Source: Nemertoderma westbladi
Lineage: Eukaryota; Xenacoelomorpha; Nemertodermatida; Nemertodermatidae
Length of the DNA: 49,493 nt
Assembly: GCA_032718475.1 (NCBI GenBank)
Contig: JAUCBJ010000793.1
Coordinates: forward strand, 1-49,493
Direction of reading: 5' to 3'
Part shown: positions 39,337-49,493 of the stretch, one piece after another
How positions within the stretch are numbered: position 1 is the first letter of the stretch
How the letters are laid out: each line of letters begins with the position of its first letter
Translations under genes and position numbers: made by a program
The notes under the pieces: model-generated
Told to the model about the DNA's origin: nothing
Seen by the model: only the letters and a program-made list of their open reading frames with translations
Databases searched by the model: none

Positions 39337-41243
39337 CCCAGCAAAGACACATCCGGCTAATATCCGGATAATATCCAGCTAAACCCCGCTAAACCCCGCT
39401 AGCTTGGTTTTTAGCGTTTTAATATCCAGCTAATAGCTGGATAATAGTATCCGGCAATTCGCTGGAGTAAATATTCACTAAATATCTGGAAAAAGTCCCT
39501 GATTTAGCGTCACTTTAGCGTATGAATAAATCGACCTAATAAATCGCGGGGTTTTAGCGTCAATTTAGCAGTTGAGAAGCTAAAACTAGCTGAGAGTAGC
39601 GGGATTTTAGCACCAATTTAGTCGCTAAATATAGAAGTAAATAGCGGTGTTCTAGCGACTAAGGGAAGGTGGACGGAGACGTGGGGGGGGGGGGGGGGGG
39701 GGGGGAGTTGTACTTGACACAAATCCCATCTCGGCGAATTAATATCTCGTCTCATTGTTAAATAATTATGGATAGGACTAAATATGAATTTTGGTTGCCG
39801 TCAGCAACCACTCCCCCCCCCCCCCCCCCCCCCCTTTTTTTTTCTGGATGGATGAGGCCATGTGTACAGTATTCCTCCATAACATATGTACAAACATACC
39901 CCAGGAAGCAGAAGACATTCGCCAAAGATATTGAACATTGACATATGGTTACTTATTCAGTTTTCACCCATGATGTAATAATCTACAGTATGAGACAATG
40001 TTTAGATTACAGTAGGTACAACATGCCGACATTACCAATTAGCCAATTTGAAATTTTAAAATAATGTAATAATTTTAATCACTAGTTGAACGAAATTAAA
40101 TATGAACCAACACATTCAATAATGATCGTTCACGTTTCATTCAGTTTTACGTCCATTTATTTACTATCAACAATACAGTACAGTACCTAAAATATGAACG
40201 ATCATGGCACGATGTTTTAATTTTTATAAACTTTCACAAGTATACCATAATTGAAGCCATCCCGATGACGTTTTTGATAATTAAAATGATTTACAACATT
40301 AACAAACTAACAACACCTACTAACCAACACATACTAACAACATTAAGCACTTCGCAATTATAACACTTTTGATATTGCCCCGGATACATACTGTAATACA
40401 GTAGAATAAGATAAAAAATTTATACAGTAGGCCTACATGCAGTGCTACAATATCTCAGCGTCCTACAGTTGAAATACAGTAGTACAGACAATATGTACTG
40501 TATTTTAAATTTTCATTTGTACATTTTTGCAGTGAACAAAAAAAAATATTCAACTGTCAAAAATTAAACGGCATTTACATAAACTACCAACCCCAACCCC
40601 CCGACACTACCTCAATTTGCAGAAAACTGAAATTATTGGATAGATATATGGTTTCTTGTCTTCGAATAATCGATTAGAAACAGTTTACAATTTATTATTT
40701 TTAATAAATTATAATTATGAATTATCTAATATGGTTGTAAATAAGATCAAATATATAGATTTTAAAAATCGAATTAATATTTTTTGGTGATCGCTTAAAG
40801 TTATATAGGATACTCCTAAGGCTTAATGCATTATATATTCTCTTATTATACTCAAACGATTACATCTCAGTTTGTATAGAGTATTGTAGGTGTAGGGCCG
40901 CAGGGTGTAGGTGTAGGCATAGGGTAGGTATGGTAGGCTAACCACTCCAGCCCCACCCCCCCCCCTCCCCTCCTCTATCCACAGAGTATGCACAAGGAAC
41001 GCCATGTGATTGGACAAAGCGAATTTTTTTTAACCTGGGCAGCTACAAATGCCGCTAAATCCACGCTAAAGTGCCGCTAAGGAACCGCTAAAAACCGGAT
41101 AATTATCCCGCTAAAAACACCGCTATAGCGGGGACCACTTTTACGGCGATTATCCGGATATTATCTTATAAAAATAGCGGGATATTAGCAGGATGGTACA
41201 TCCCGCTATTAGCGTGCTAATCGCTGGATATGTATTTGCTGGG
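39337..41243. mobile_element. Non-autonomous DNA transposon, about 1.9 kb
   Basis: Starts CCCAGCAAAGACACATCC and ends, on the other strand, CCCAGCAAATACATATCC. It is flanked by TA on both sides (a possible TA target duplication, or part of the TIR). Both subterminal zones (39355-39660 and 41040-41230) are packed with GCTAA/TTAGC and CCGGATAAT words in both orientations, as transposase-binding arrays often are. The interior has no transposase frame. It contains a 23-G run, a 22-C run and T-run, and an AT-rich core. Superfamily unknown. Confidence 0.8.
39683..39843. repeat. G23 and C22 homopolymer tracts in inverted array
   Basis: G-run 39683-39705, C-run 39813-39834, then nine T. They are 107 bases apart and complementary, so they could fold back or form a quadruplex. 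Confidence 0.95.
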
Positions 41244-41479
41244 TACGTACCTACACCAGGCAAAAATGTATCTGTTTTTCTATCACACCACACCACCATC
41301 GGCAAAAGGCAGGCCCATGATGATAGCCCCGCAAACTATTGACGGTTAACTCTTATAACTGAAGGACACCCGATCAGACCTAGAGCGGCGAGTCATCAGA
41401 GAAACCAACCTTAGAAATAGACCCTCACAATCTCAATTTTACGTTATTCAAGATCCAATCATCATGAAGCGAGTGGATA

Positions 41480-42165
41480 AGATGAAATCTCCGCAGTGGT
41501 ATGGAAATCTGGAGTGATAAATAGACCACTATTGGACGTTTTAAACCGGATGTGAAAGACTAAAAGCCACCACCAATTTGGACAAAAAGTCTAGCCTCTC
41601 CCCAAGCTTTGCTATACCAACAAACTATCGTGGGATCTGTCTGCTTGTGGTAGCTGCCAAAATATACAAAACTGTTCTACAGTATATAGGATTAGGCCTC
41701 AAATAGAGAAACTGCTACATGTGTAAGACCCAAAACGAATTTCGACCAAATAGATCAACAATAGCTTAGATACTTGCGCTACAGAGAATGAGTGCTGGGA
41801 ATTAAGTCAAATAATCTAGCATTTGACTCCATCCATAGAGGTAAAATGATGCTGTAAAATCCTACGAGCTTATGGAATACCAGAAGTAATTTTCACTGGC
41901 ATTGGATTCTTATATTGTGACACAGAAGCGCAGGTACTCTCACCAGATGGTGAAACTGAGTTTTTCTCAATCCTGGCTGGCGTACTGCAAGGTGACACAT
42001 TAGCACCATTACTATTTGTAATTGTGCTGGATTACGCAATGAGGACAGCCACACTACTAGAACACAGAAGTAGTAGATATCCAGCAACTGCAGTCAAAGA
42101 CACAAACTTTGTAGATGACATCGCCCTGCTCTCTAATACGCTAGCAGATGCACAGTTTCTATTTT
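41480..42165 (+). pseudogene. Non-LTR RT fragment (plus strand)
   Basis: Decayed plus-strand copy of the same family as 34014-37510. It reads near WKSG (41505), TNKLSWDLSACGSCQN (about 41620), LRAYGIPEVIFTGIGFLYCD (about 41860), GVLQGDTLAPLLF (about 41980) and TNFVDDIALLSNT (about 42105, FVDD in place of FADD). It stops at about 42165, just after the catalytic motif, so both ends are truncated. Confidence 0.85.
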
Positions 42166-43039
42166 AGTATATTAAGTATTATTGATTTACACCTGTGTAA
42201 ATAGTACATTGGAACTTTACACTGCAATTTAATAATAACAATACTGACTTTACAGCACTGACTTTAATATACCCAGCTTTGAAAAGCTTCGCTCCCGACT
42301 GCAGTTCGTTGACATCAGCACAAGTAAATTCGCAGCATAATTTCTACATTGGGAAATGTTTGCATTAAGGTAGTGTCGCGCATAGAGTTTATCACTGCTT
42401 GTTCTAAGTTCCTCTTAACCAGTCTTTTCTCAGTATGGGGAGCTTGAGCTTCAGTTTACCTTTTACATAGCATTGTGTTACCATTATTAGAGATAAGCCC
42501 TATTATATACGCTCACGGGGATATCCCAGCCGTTCAGTCAGACAACCAATAGAATCAACTCACCTTCAATATACTAGGCCTATGATGTGTCTCCTTTCTC
42601 TGCCATTAATGAACTGCATATACCCCATGTTAAATAAATACCGGTACATGTTCTGGAATGAATATTTACAACATTGGCTGCCACTCCCGTTGACTACTAA
42701 GGGTGTGGTTACTACTATTTGGTTTCACTGGCATTCTTAACATTGTACAGTTGCAATACATGTTAGCATTGGATGGAAACCCTGTCCAGGCCCATACATA
42801 GGTATTGGTGCTTCCCCAATACCCAGTTACTTATGTTTCTGCAACTACGAGCTGACTGATTCACCCCATGTTAAATATATAGATGTTCTGGAATGAATAG
42901 TTATGACATGGGCGATGGGCTAGATATAAATACCGATAGATAATAGCTCTTGTTCCGAGCCATATAGGTGATTTAATAACATAATTGTTTGTAAGTGGCT
43001 TATTCCGTTAAAAATAATGTAAAAAATGATTTATAAAGT
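42166..43039. other. Gap with a pair of short direct repeats
   Basis: No gene seen. CCCCATGTTAAATA followed by ATGTTCTGGAATGAATA occurs at 42623-42663 and 42863-42900. The first copy has ACCGGTAC inserted. Confidence 0.5.
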
Positions 43040-43620
43040 AATGTATTTTATACGTTATATTGCCAAGGTGGCTGGGGCACCTTGGCAACAAAAGCACCTG
43101 GCGGCCCCCTTTGCCGAAATTTTTCTATAAAGAGTATAGGCTAACTACCGCCATTAACCATTTTCGAAATTATTAAATGTTTCATATGAACCCCATAGGC
43201 AGCACACTGCCGCCTTAATTTTTGTAACAAAATTATTGGCTAAATTGAAATTAAATTGCATAAATTATGTAATTTAAAATACCTTCAAACCAATAGGAAT
43301 CCCTTCAATCAATATTAAATGAACTTTTCTTGACCAGTTTTTCCTGCCCAACACGAATATGAACTCCATTTTGCGCCCCAATAGTTATAAGAAAGTTAAA
43401 AGAGTTTTAAATAAAGGCGGCACCCTGCCGCCCTGGGGGTCAAGATAATATATGTAAAGGCGGCACTCTGCCGCCCTGGGGGTTAATTATAATTATATAA
43501 AGGTGGACGTAAAGGTCGATTCTGCCGCCCTAATTGAGCATGGTCTTGAATTATTTAGAATGAAAAAGGCGGCAATGTGTCGCCTTTTTTTAGTGTTGGT
43601 ACGCAAAGGGTTAAGCTGTT
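43040..43620. repeat. GC-rich hairpin cluster (GGCGGCA ... TGCCGCC)
   Basis: Perfect 7-bp stems GGCGGCA/TGCCGCC at 43416-43432 and, with a three-base loop, at 43459-43475, both followed by CTGGGGGT. A third hairpin with a longer stem lies at 43563-43590 (AAAAAGGCG ... CGCCTTTTT). Related single arms occur at about 43198-43217 and 43500-43535, and CCAAGGTG ... CACCTTGG at 43062-43085. This looks like a small transposon family or structured repeat. No coding frame. Confidence 0.65.
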
Positions 43621-43882
43621 TGGTTAAGCCTTAATACCAAAAAGAACAGGCATAGTCCATGTGCCACTGTATTAAAGAAGAGCAAAGCAACTTGTGAGAG
43701 TCGGTGTATAAACTACTTTTAATTTCTGTATAGAAACTTAACTACTACTACTATGTCGAGCGAACTCGGATAGTGGAAATTAGATCCTTCCATGCTTCCC
43801 GTTTCTCCATAGTTGTCGCAATTTCGTTTCTCCAAAGTTCAGTATCCCTTTCAAGCTGATCTATATATGTTATGGCCGGTCG

Positions 43883-44194
43883 TCAACGACTACGCTTTCC
43901 ATGAGTTGGTTGCCAGAAAAATAGATCTGGTATGACCTCGTCTTTACTTCGCCAGCAGTGCCCACTGAATCTTAATCTGCGTTCACGGAGGGTGGTTGAT
44001 ACAGGTGGTATTGTACCATAAAGCTCGGCGTTTGTCATGTGTTGTCTCCAGCTGATGTTTAGGGCTGCCCTTAGTAGTTTTGTGTAGCAACCATCAATTC
44101 GTTGTTCAAGTGATTTAGTCAGTGTCCAGGTCTCACCCCTGTATAAAAATACACTTTCCACCCTGGAGAGATCTGATTTCCAGATGGTATCCAT
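43883..44194 (-). pseudogene. Non-LTR 3' coding fragment (copy C)
   Basis: MDTIWKSDLSRVESVFLYRG ... TNAELYGTIPPVSTTLRERR ... WRSKDEVIPDLFFWQPTHG, then a stop after GKRSR where GRPA is expected. It shares the deletion near DLSRVES with copy A. Confidence 0.85.
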
Positions 44195-44273
44195 TTTTGA
44201 TAGAGCTACCCAAGCCTTTGCTATCCTAACTTCTATGTCCTTTTTGCTACTCTGTAGAAACTTAAGCCTATTA

Positions 44274-44528
44274 CTACTTAGTAGTAGTAGTTACTTTCGA
44301 GAAAATATTTTTCACTGTACTTTCTCCTGATAAGCAGTTATCCAATGTGGCGCCTAAATATTTAACTTCCTTTTTATTTTCTATTTTATGTGACTTCAAA
44401 TTATTAATAATCAAACTATTACTAGTGACTTCAAACTTAGTTACCTTCTTTAACTTTCTTTTGGAACCAAACAAAGTACTTTCGGTTACCGTAGTGAATG
44501 GATAGTTTATTATCAACCAACCACTCAT
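44274..44528 (-). pseudogene. CR1/L2-like RT fragment (copy C)
   Basis: An 84-codon frame with PFTTVTESTLFGSKRKLKKV and KKEVKYLGATLDNCLSGES, the region downstream of the RT active site in CR1/L2/Jockey-like enzymes. Fused in the same place as in copy A. Confidence 0.65.
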
Positions 44529-44544
44529 TATAGGATTCTAGAAA

Positions 44545-44605
44545 TATATATAGCGAATATTATACAGTGTAGTGAATATTACACAGTTAGTGAATATTAT
44601 ACAAT
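44545..44605. repeat. Short minisatellite (copy C)
   Basis: About three GTGAATATTACACAGT-type units, against about thirteen in copy A. Confidence 0.85.
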
Positions 44606-45013
44606 TGGATTATATATATTTGTATATATATATTATATTTATATATTTGGAACCCCCTAATTGAGAATCATCTTACATTCTATGTAAGCTGACAAAAAAT
44701 TAATTTATATTTACAATTTTTCCTTAAAACATATAAGCCTACGAAAATCTCGTGTTCATGACTTATATTTTTGTAAGTTAAATATAATTAATTAATATAA
44801 ATGAAAACTAATGCACAATTTTGTTTAACAACAATTATACACATGATCTCTTGTTGTAAGTTTTAAATGTTATACCTTCTGCTATCTGGCGTCATGGATA
44901 AAGAGTTATGCAGATGGCAAGCACATCCACAACGAGAAAAAATATTCTGCATGCCCCACGATCGGCCCAATAGATTCTGTCTGGATCCCAAGATTATATC
45001 TAGGTGGGCCACA

Positions 45014-45808
45014 TATCAAGAATATTAAACAGAGTGCACAATGTTCGATATACCAGAAATATAAGTAAAGGGTGACCCTATTTCCGAAACCCAGCTCTAT
45101 CACACAACCTTGTTGCTTATATATATTTAGTCATTGTTTCCACCAGGATTATGACTCGGTTTAGGCCTACTATATTGATTGTTATATGGCAGCTTCCTGT
45201 TTTGAACAAACATTGCGGCCTGTCAATATATTACCTTCCCCGACTTCTTAAGCACACAATTTGCAGAAAATTTGCGAACTTGGAACTTGTATGGCTGACA
45301 TATTGACTTGGAGCAGTTTTACTCCTATTCTACTGACTGACATTGCGCCATAGGCCAAACATATCATGTCACTTAAGGAAGATCTAGATAATACTCATTC
45401 TAGTAATTAATGTACTGTAGTATACAAACTAACAAGTTGATATTTCACAATTATTTAATTAATTCATTGTAGATCAGATTCGTAAACAATAAGCAATGTG
45501 TGTCCATTTAAGCTCAATATATTCTCGGCTTTCTTGCAATATTCATAAAAAATTAGTAAAACGGTAAATTTTTAAGAATTTAATTTTAAAAAGTCCACCA
45601 AAAAATATGAAGCACCTTATGGAATAACTTAGCTTGCCAGGGTTGATTATGTCTCTCTAACAAACTTGCTTAGCATCAAAAATAAATTTAGGTTTTTGAC
45701 CACAAACTCACCTGCCCTTGTGCAGACTATATTACTGACACCTCCGCTGTAGATAACCTCGTTGGACAAACCGGTATCCCCAACCCACAATTTCGTGAGG
45801 GAAATAAG
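45014..45808. other. Gap before the Gag-like ORFs
   Basis: No gene supported. No copy of the 47952-48560 LTR-like sequence is seen here, so the 5' end of the next element appears missing or unrelated. Confidence 0.5.
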
Positions 45809-46240
45809 GTCTTGTAGACCACCCGGGACTGAAGGGCGAGTTGGTATATTACAATACCCGACACCTGGTGGACAGAGAGGTTGACACACCATACAAGCGA
45901 TGGGAGAAACAGGAGGTGTATAGGGTTGAGGAGAGGAGACTAGAGGAGGTCGCCAGGAGAGAGAGAAGGGAGGCAACTGGCAGAGAGGCAGATATAAGGG
46001 GAGGGGAGTACGAGTTCGAATCCCAAGACTTGGAGGAGTTGAGGTGGGGATCGGAGACCTCAGGCGAGTTTCAGCTGGGGCACAAACTAGGTTGGATGGG
46101 AGAGACACCGATACAGTCTACATCGGGGCTGCAAGGAATGCCGATGCCCACGGGGTCTGAGGGCGACTTTGGAAGGAAGAGACCGAGGGAGGTAGAAGGG
46201 TGGAAGGCCATGGGCGAATACCAGGCCAGAAAGGGACACA
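45809..46240 (+). CDS. Gag-like ORF, N-terminal charged part
   Basis: The frame is open after a TAA just upstream (45806-45808). It has YYNTRHLVDREVDTPYKRWE, then a Glu/Arg-rich helix (EERRLEEVARRERREATGRE). A polar region follows (SQDLEELRWGSETSGEFQLG, MPMPTGSEGDFGRKRPRE). No ATG is evident at the beginning. It appears to shift frame at about 46200-46240, where the neighbouring frame becomes more protein-like. No known domain; Gag-like by composition only. Confidence 0.45.
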
Positions 46241-46618
46241 GTGGATCAACCGGGATCCCGGTTGCCGATAGAGAGGATCGGCCACTCGGACACGGACTGG
46301 GTGGACAGGAGTGTGGTGACAGCCAGCGGGGCAAAAGCCTTCTGGGACGCACCCGGCAAACGGACCTGGGAGCATGGGGAGCCAGTAATGGACTTCGTGG
46401 TGAACATGATCCGACTGCGCGAGCAACCGGGGATGGCACCACGGGTAGTGTTTGGAGAAACGATACCGAGGGAGGAGGAGGACGTCGATATGGGTAGGGA
46501 GGACAAAGTCGAGATGTTTGCCTACCAGCGGCTCCACAGACCCAGGAGGCTACGTGGAGCCAAGGACGACTTTGGGCGAGAGACACTGAAGACGGTTTCG
46601 ATTACCGTAGGAGACTAA
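46215..46618 (+). CDS. Gag-like ORF, central part
   Basis: The second frame reads TDWVDRSVVTASGAKAFWDA, EPVMDFVVNMIRLREQPGMA and EMFAYQRLHRPRRLRGAKDD, ending ITVGD. Mixed hydrophobic composition with WxD and helical blocks suggests a folded domain, such as a capsid-like domain, but I cannot confirm it. The next segment follows in another frame within 40 bases. Confidence 0.45.
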
Positions 46619-47106
46619 CCCATCAGCAAAAGAACTGTCTATACCATTACCAGAAGGGGACGGCGTGTCTTTGCTGCCGCGAGTCTACGCACAGGATGTG
46701 CGCGTGCCTAAGGTTGCACCACGGGTGTTCGAAGTGCAAGTTTAGGGGGCACTTTGAGTGCCAGTGTGACTGGATGGAGGATGAGGAGAAGTTTCGCACT
46801 TTCGAGGAGTGGGCCGACGTCGGAGTCATGACACGACAAAGGATGAAGGCCCAGGAGTTCCGTTGGGGCTTCTTCAACATTAATCTAAAAGCCCACCAGC
46901 AGATCACCAAGAGGAGACTACCATTCATGTATCAAGAGGTAGCGACAGCGGCATCATACGGAGGGGTCATCAACACCCAAAGATATCTGGATAGATGGAC
47001 ACCAGAAAATAGGATAGAATTCAGGGATTTTCTGGCGGAACATGTGGCGCTTGCGATGAAAATGATCTTGTGGGACGCTACCAGGGGGAAACAGGAGGGA
47101 CACTGA
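46570..47106 (+). CDS. Gag-like ORF, Cys/His-rich domain and C-terminus
   Basis: The frame, open from 46498, becomes coherent from FDYRRRLTHQQKNCLYHYQK. It then has closely spaced cysteines: ACLCCRESTHRMCACLRLHH, GCSKCKFRGHFECQCDW. These are two to three zinc-binding motifs, the last resembling a CCHC-type knuckle. After this come DEEKFRTFEEWADVGVMTRQ, FRWGFFNINLKA and FLAEHVALAMKMILWDATRG before a TGA. This order (cysteines, acidic EE, WGF) recalls uncharacterised retroelement proteins but I cannot name one. About 180 codons with no internal stop make it the best-preserved part. Confidence 0.55.
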   Translation, partial: LWARDTEDGFDYRRRLTHQQKNCLYHYQKGTACLCCRESTHRMCACLRLHHGCSKCKFRGHFECQCDWMEDEEKFRTFEEWADVGVMTRQRMKAQEFRWGFFNINLKAHQQITKRRLPFMYQEVATAASYGGVINTQRYLDRWTPENRIEFRDFLAEHVALAMKMILWDATRGKQEGH

Positions 47107-47910
47107 GTGGGACCACCTGCGAAGCGATACCGTGAGTTAATAACACCCGCGCCCAACAATGGGGCTTGGTAAGACTGTATCAGCGAGGAAGCGACCCAGG
47201 CAGGACGACGGTAGGGGTAAGGAACTTAGATGGTTCCTGGAGGGTGCGGGAGGAGCAATATAGAACTCTAGGACTGATTACAGGCGATGTCAATGTGCCT
47301 GGAAGGCACCGCATGGACAAACCAGTACAATAATTCCTAAGTGCAATTAACCAAGTGCAATTAGTATGTACGTAGGTAATCAATCAATATTAGAGAAAGT
47401 ATAATATATGTACTATAGTCAGATATAACCTTTTCCAATTAGCTACTGGGACTGGGGACTAATTGACTGAAACAGGAGGACGAGACATTAGACGGACCTC
47501 ACTTCTTGAGTGTGATGGCATAAATGAGAATGTGAGGCCCAACAGAAGTGAGTGGGGATAAAATGGTTGAGTATGGGAGGAGCATGGGGAGGAGGTATTA
47601 GGGTATGGGGAAGCAAAAGGGTGCGAGATTCAAGCGTGTGGAGCGGGCATGGAGGGGGATGAGTCCTAAGGGACTAGTGAGAGAGATAGGGACAACAACG
47701 TTTGAAAGATAAAATTGTGTGAGGAGTGAGGGTGATTGTCTAAAACAGAGATGCCAGATGCCTTGGTACAGCTTAGCTCGCAGATGTACCAAAGATGGGT
47801 AGTGAAAACAGGCCCATGGGGGCCAGCCTGGAAAGCTGACCCTGAGAAGAGAATTCCACCCCACATCCAATATTAGATTGGATTCCAGCGAAATTGAAGC
47901 ACACTTAAGG
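47107..47910 (+). other. Purine-rich region after the Gag-like ORFs
   Basis: Decayed coding is possible (for instance ALVQLSSQMYQRWVVKTGPW then GPAWKADPEKRIPPHIQ at about 47760-47870) but not continuous. No known domain. Confidence 0.35.
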
Positions 47911-47913
47911 TTG

Positions 47914-47951
47914 ATGCTATCTTTTTACCGGGAAGATAGCATGGGGGGGAG
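47914..47951 (+). other. Hairpin and polypurine tract
   Basis: Perfect stem ATGCTATCTT (47914-47923) / AAGATAGCAT (47933-47942), nine-base loop. It is directly followed by GGGGGGGAG (47943-47951) and then TGTAAG. The purine run is a candidate plus-strand primer next to a 3' LTR. Confidence 0.55.
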
Positions 47952-48561
47952 TGTAAGCGGATTCAATTCCCTGCACTACCCAGCGGAAAATGGGCGAAGT
48001 GGCTTTTTACCAATTACAGTTGGGAAGGTGACATTACCAATATAATGTCACCTAATAACCAACTCAGGCAACACACACTGCCAGCCACGTATAGAGTTGA
48101 GAGGCCATAAGCCATCTCAGGGGACAAAGGGGCTAGCAATTGGGGACAGTGGCAACAGGGAGTGGCGAGATGGAAATTAATTAGGTTAGCCAATGATGGG
48201 AGGGGAAAACAGGTGATTGGAACTCATCTATTGGCCAGGCCGCTCAGTACAGTAGGAGTAACTAATATGTGTTAGCAATATAATCATTGTACTTGTTGAT
48301 TATGATTCAGTTGGTATCTGTAGAGTTGTGAGACCGGAACGGTTTTTAACCGTCGTCATTACCGTGCTATTCGAAGATATTCCGTGATATTCTGACTGTG
48401 CTATTATTATGTTCTGAAATTATAACAACTGACACTAAAAACTCAGTTATTCCAACGGCCTTCGGCCTCAATATTCAGACTACAGCCTTTCAGCAGCCTA
48501 CGGACGCGGCGACGCATATAGTACCAAACAACACACCAGTCGGGGTTTAGAAACCAACTAC
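47952..48561 (+). repeat. Candidate 3' LTR
   Basis: Begins TGTAAGCGGATTC after the polypurine tract. It contains an inverted word pair GTGACATTA ... TAATGTCAC (48029-48053). The end is not certain; about 48530-48561 is a guess. No second copy in the window. Confidence 0.35.
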
Positions 48562-49076
48562 TGGATCCCGTCACTCAAACAATATAAATTCAAATTTCAT
48601 CTACAAACGCAACCACAAAAATTCATTACTAACAACACCATTAGGTATTAATAAGTTAACTATTTCCTTTATAAAATACCAAAAACATAAAATGATACCA
48701 CTAATATTAATTAAAACACCACTAACCGACACTGCAAAATATTTGGCCACGCTATAGTGACGCCACTTACCGGTAGCACACTACAGCATTTCTGCTGCAC
48801 TGCTTATGCAAGCAGTGAAATTGCGCTTTACATCACTTTTTTTCAGTTGCTGTCAATTTGCGCAACAGCTAGGAATGAGTAGGCTCTAGATTTATTGATG
48901 ATATACCCATTGCCTTCTAAAATCACACAAAACATTTACTATATAGGCTACTTCCATAAAGGCAGATCTTCCTGGACTATTGGCTAATGGTTGATACACA
49001 TCCATGAATATAATAATCCATAAGATGAAGTGAAGTAAAGTTATCGGATAACGTGAAATTCAAAACACCATCGGGG
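48562..49076. other. AT-rich gap
   Basis: No gene seen. Confidence 0.5.
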
Positions 49077-49378
49077 GCAACTCGAAGGCTCATCTCCCTC
49101 GGCAACTCGAAGGCTCATCTCCCTTGCCAACTCGAAGGCTCATCTCCCTCGGCAACGCGAAGGCTCATCTCCCTTGGCAACGAGAAGGCTCATCTCCCTT
49201 GGCAACTCGAAGGCTCATCTCCCTTGGCAACGAGAAGGCTCATCTCCCTTGCCAGCTCGAAGGCTCATCTCCCTTGCCAACTCGAAGGCTCATCTCCCTT
49301 GGCAACTCGAAGGCTCATCTCCCTCGGCAACGCGAAGGCTCATCTCCCTTGGCAACGAGAAGGCTCATCTCCCTTGGC
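49077..49378. repeat. 25-bp minisatellite, 12 copies
   Basis: The unit GGCAACTCGAAGGCTCATCT plus CCCTT repeats twelve times with changes at a few positions (GCC for GGC, GCG or GAG for TCG, final C for T). Open frames across it are a by-product: three units equal 25 codons. Confidence 0.97.
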
Positions 49379-49493
49379 TGTAAGTACTTAAACTCCCAAG
49401 GTCTAATACTCTCACTATCCAAGCATTTTCATTACTCCCCCAGATTATTCCAAGTTCCCATTACAGCTGGGGGGCTAGAGCTAGTTCAGAGTA

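Larger units (their letters stand above)
43741..45013 (-). repeat. Composite repeat, copy C
   Basis: Matches 13717-15185: non-LTR 3' end (43741-44250), CR1/L2-like RT fragment (44274-44528), minisatellite (short) and distal AT-rich part, ending at CTAGGTGGGCC. Unlike copies A and B it is not joined to the 1.9-kb AT-rich unit beyond the TAG tail. Confidence 0.88.
45809..48561 (+). mobile_element. Unidentified retroelement: Gag-like ORFs with 3' LTR-like end
   Basis: Charged coiled-coil-like ORF, central domain and Cys/His-rich domain (45809-47106). Then about 840 bases of decayed purine-rich sequence, a 10-bp stem hairpin, a polypurine run and TGTAAGCGG, a plausible 3' LTR start. No RT or integrase is visible, so it may be a Gag-only derivative or a deleted LTR element. 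The 5' LTR is not found. Confidence 0.45.

Noticed and set aside
45647-46586. Pro/Ser-rich minus-strand ORFs
   Set aside because: Complement of the Gly/Glu/Arg-rich Gag-like frames; no domain.
48520-48575. Primer-binding site of another element (TGGATCCCGTCAC)
   Set aside because: Resembles the start of a primer site, but no tRNA match or downstream Gag is visible.
49053-49391. ORFs of 112 and 69 codons, and CRISPR-like regular spacing
   Set aside because: A 25-bp minisatellite stays open in several frames; there are no unique spacers, and the genome is eukaryotic.

Overview
The window is eukaryotic, animal-type DNA that is very AT-rich, densely packed with transposable elements, and shows no complete host gene. 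The mix of families (two BEL/Pao LTR retrotransposons, a metazoan copia fragment, several copies of an APE-endonuclease non-LTR element, a GC-rich non-LTR element with a restriction-like endonuclease, MITEs, a Mutator-type remnant) fits an invertebrate genome, probably marine. The species cannot be named from the sequence. Because most reading frames are pieces of polyproteins, the starts given are frame limits rather than true AUGs unless stated.

Layout. 1-8251 (minus): BEL/Pao element 1, running off the left edge (integrase, RNase H/RT, Gag-protease, a highly charged coiled-coil region and an acidic N-terminal ORF). 8252-11780: non-coding DNA with degenerate repeats, possibly the long 5' LTR/leader of element 1. 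11783-15185: repeat copy A, made of a 1.9-kb AT-rich unit, the 3' end of a non-LTR element, a fragment of a second RT and a minisatellite. 16060-17990 (minus): decayed copia element. 18120-20010: two inverted, decayed copies of one Cys-rich gene family, one split by a MITE (18799-19105). 20721-27528 (minus): complete BEL/Pao element 2, with 275-bp LTRs that look identical, a CATTT target duplication, PBS and PPT, but disabled by a 50-bp tandem duplication. 28160-28485: SWIM zinc-finger end of a Mutator-like transposase. 28654-31660 (plus): GC-rich RLE-type non-LTR element. 32134-34013: copy B of the 1.9-kb AT-rich unit. 34014-37510 (minus): nearly full-length but decayed APE-type non-LTR element. 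37830-38960: unidentified gene fossil. 39337-41243: non-autonomous DNA transposon with subterminal GCTAA/TTAGC repeats and long G/C tracts. 41480-42165: another RT fragment. 43040-43620: GC-rich hairpin repeats. 43741-45010: copy C of the composite repeat. 45809-48560: unidentified Gag-like Cys-rich ORFs followed by a hairpin, polypurine tract and probable 3' LTR. 49077-49378: 25-bp minisatellite.

Taken together, the genes are not a cooperating host pathway. They are replication modules of separate mobile elements. The most informative points are the recently inserted but broken BEL element 2, the mosaic A/B/C repeats, the unidentified Gag-like unit near the right end and the inverted gene pair.
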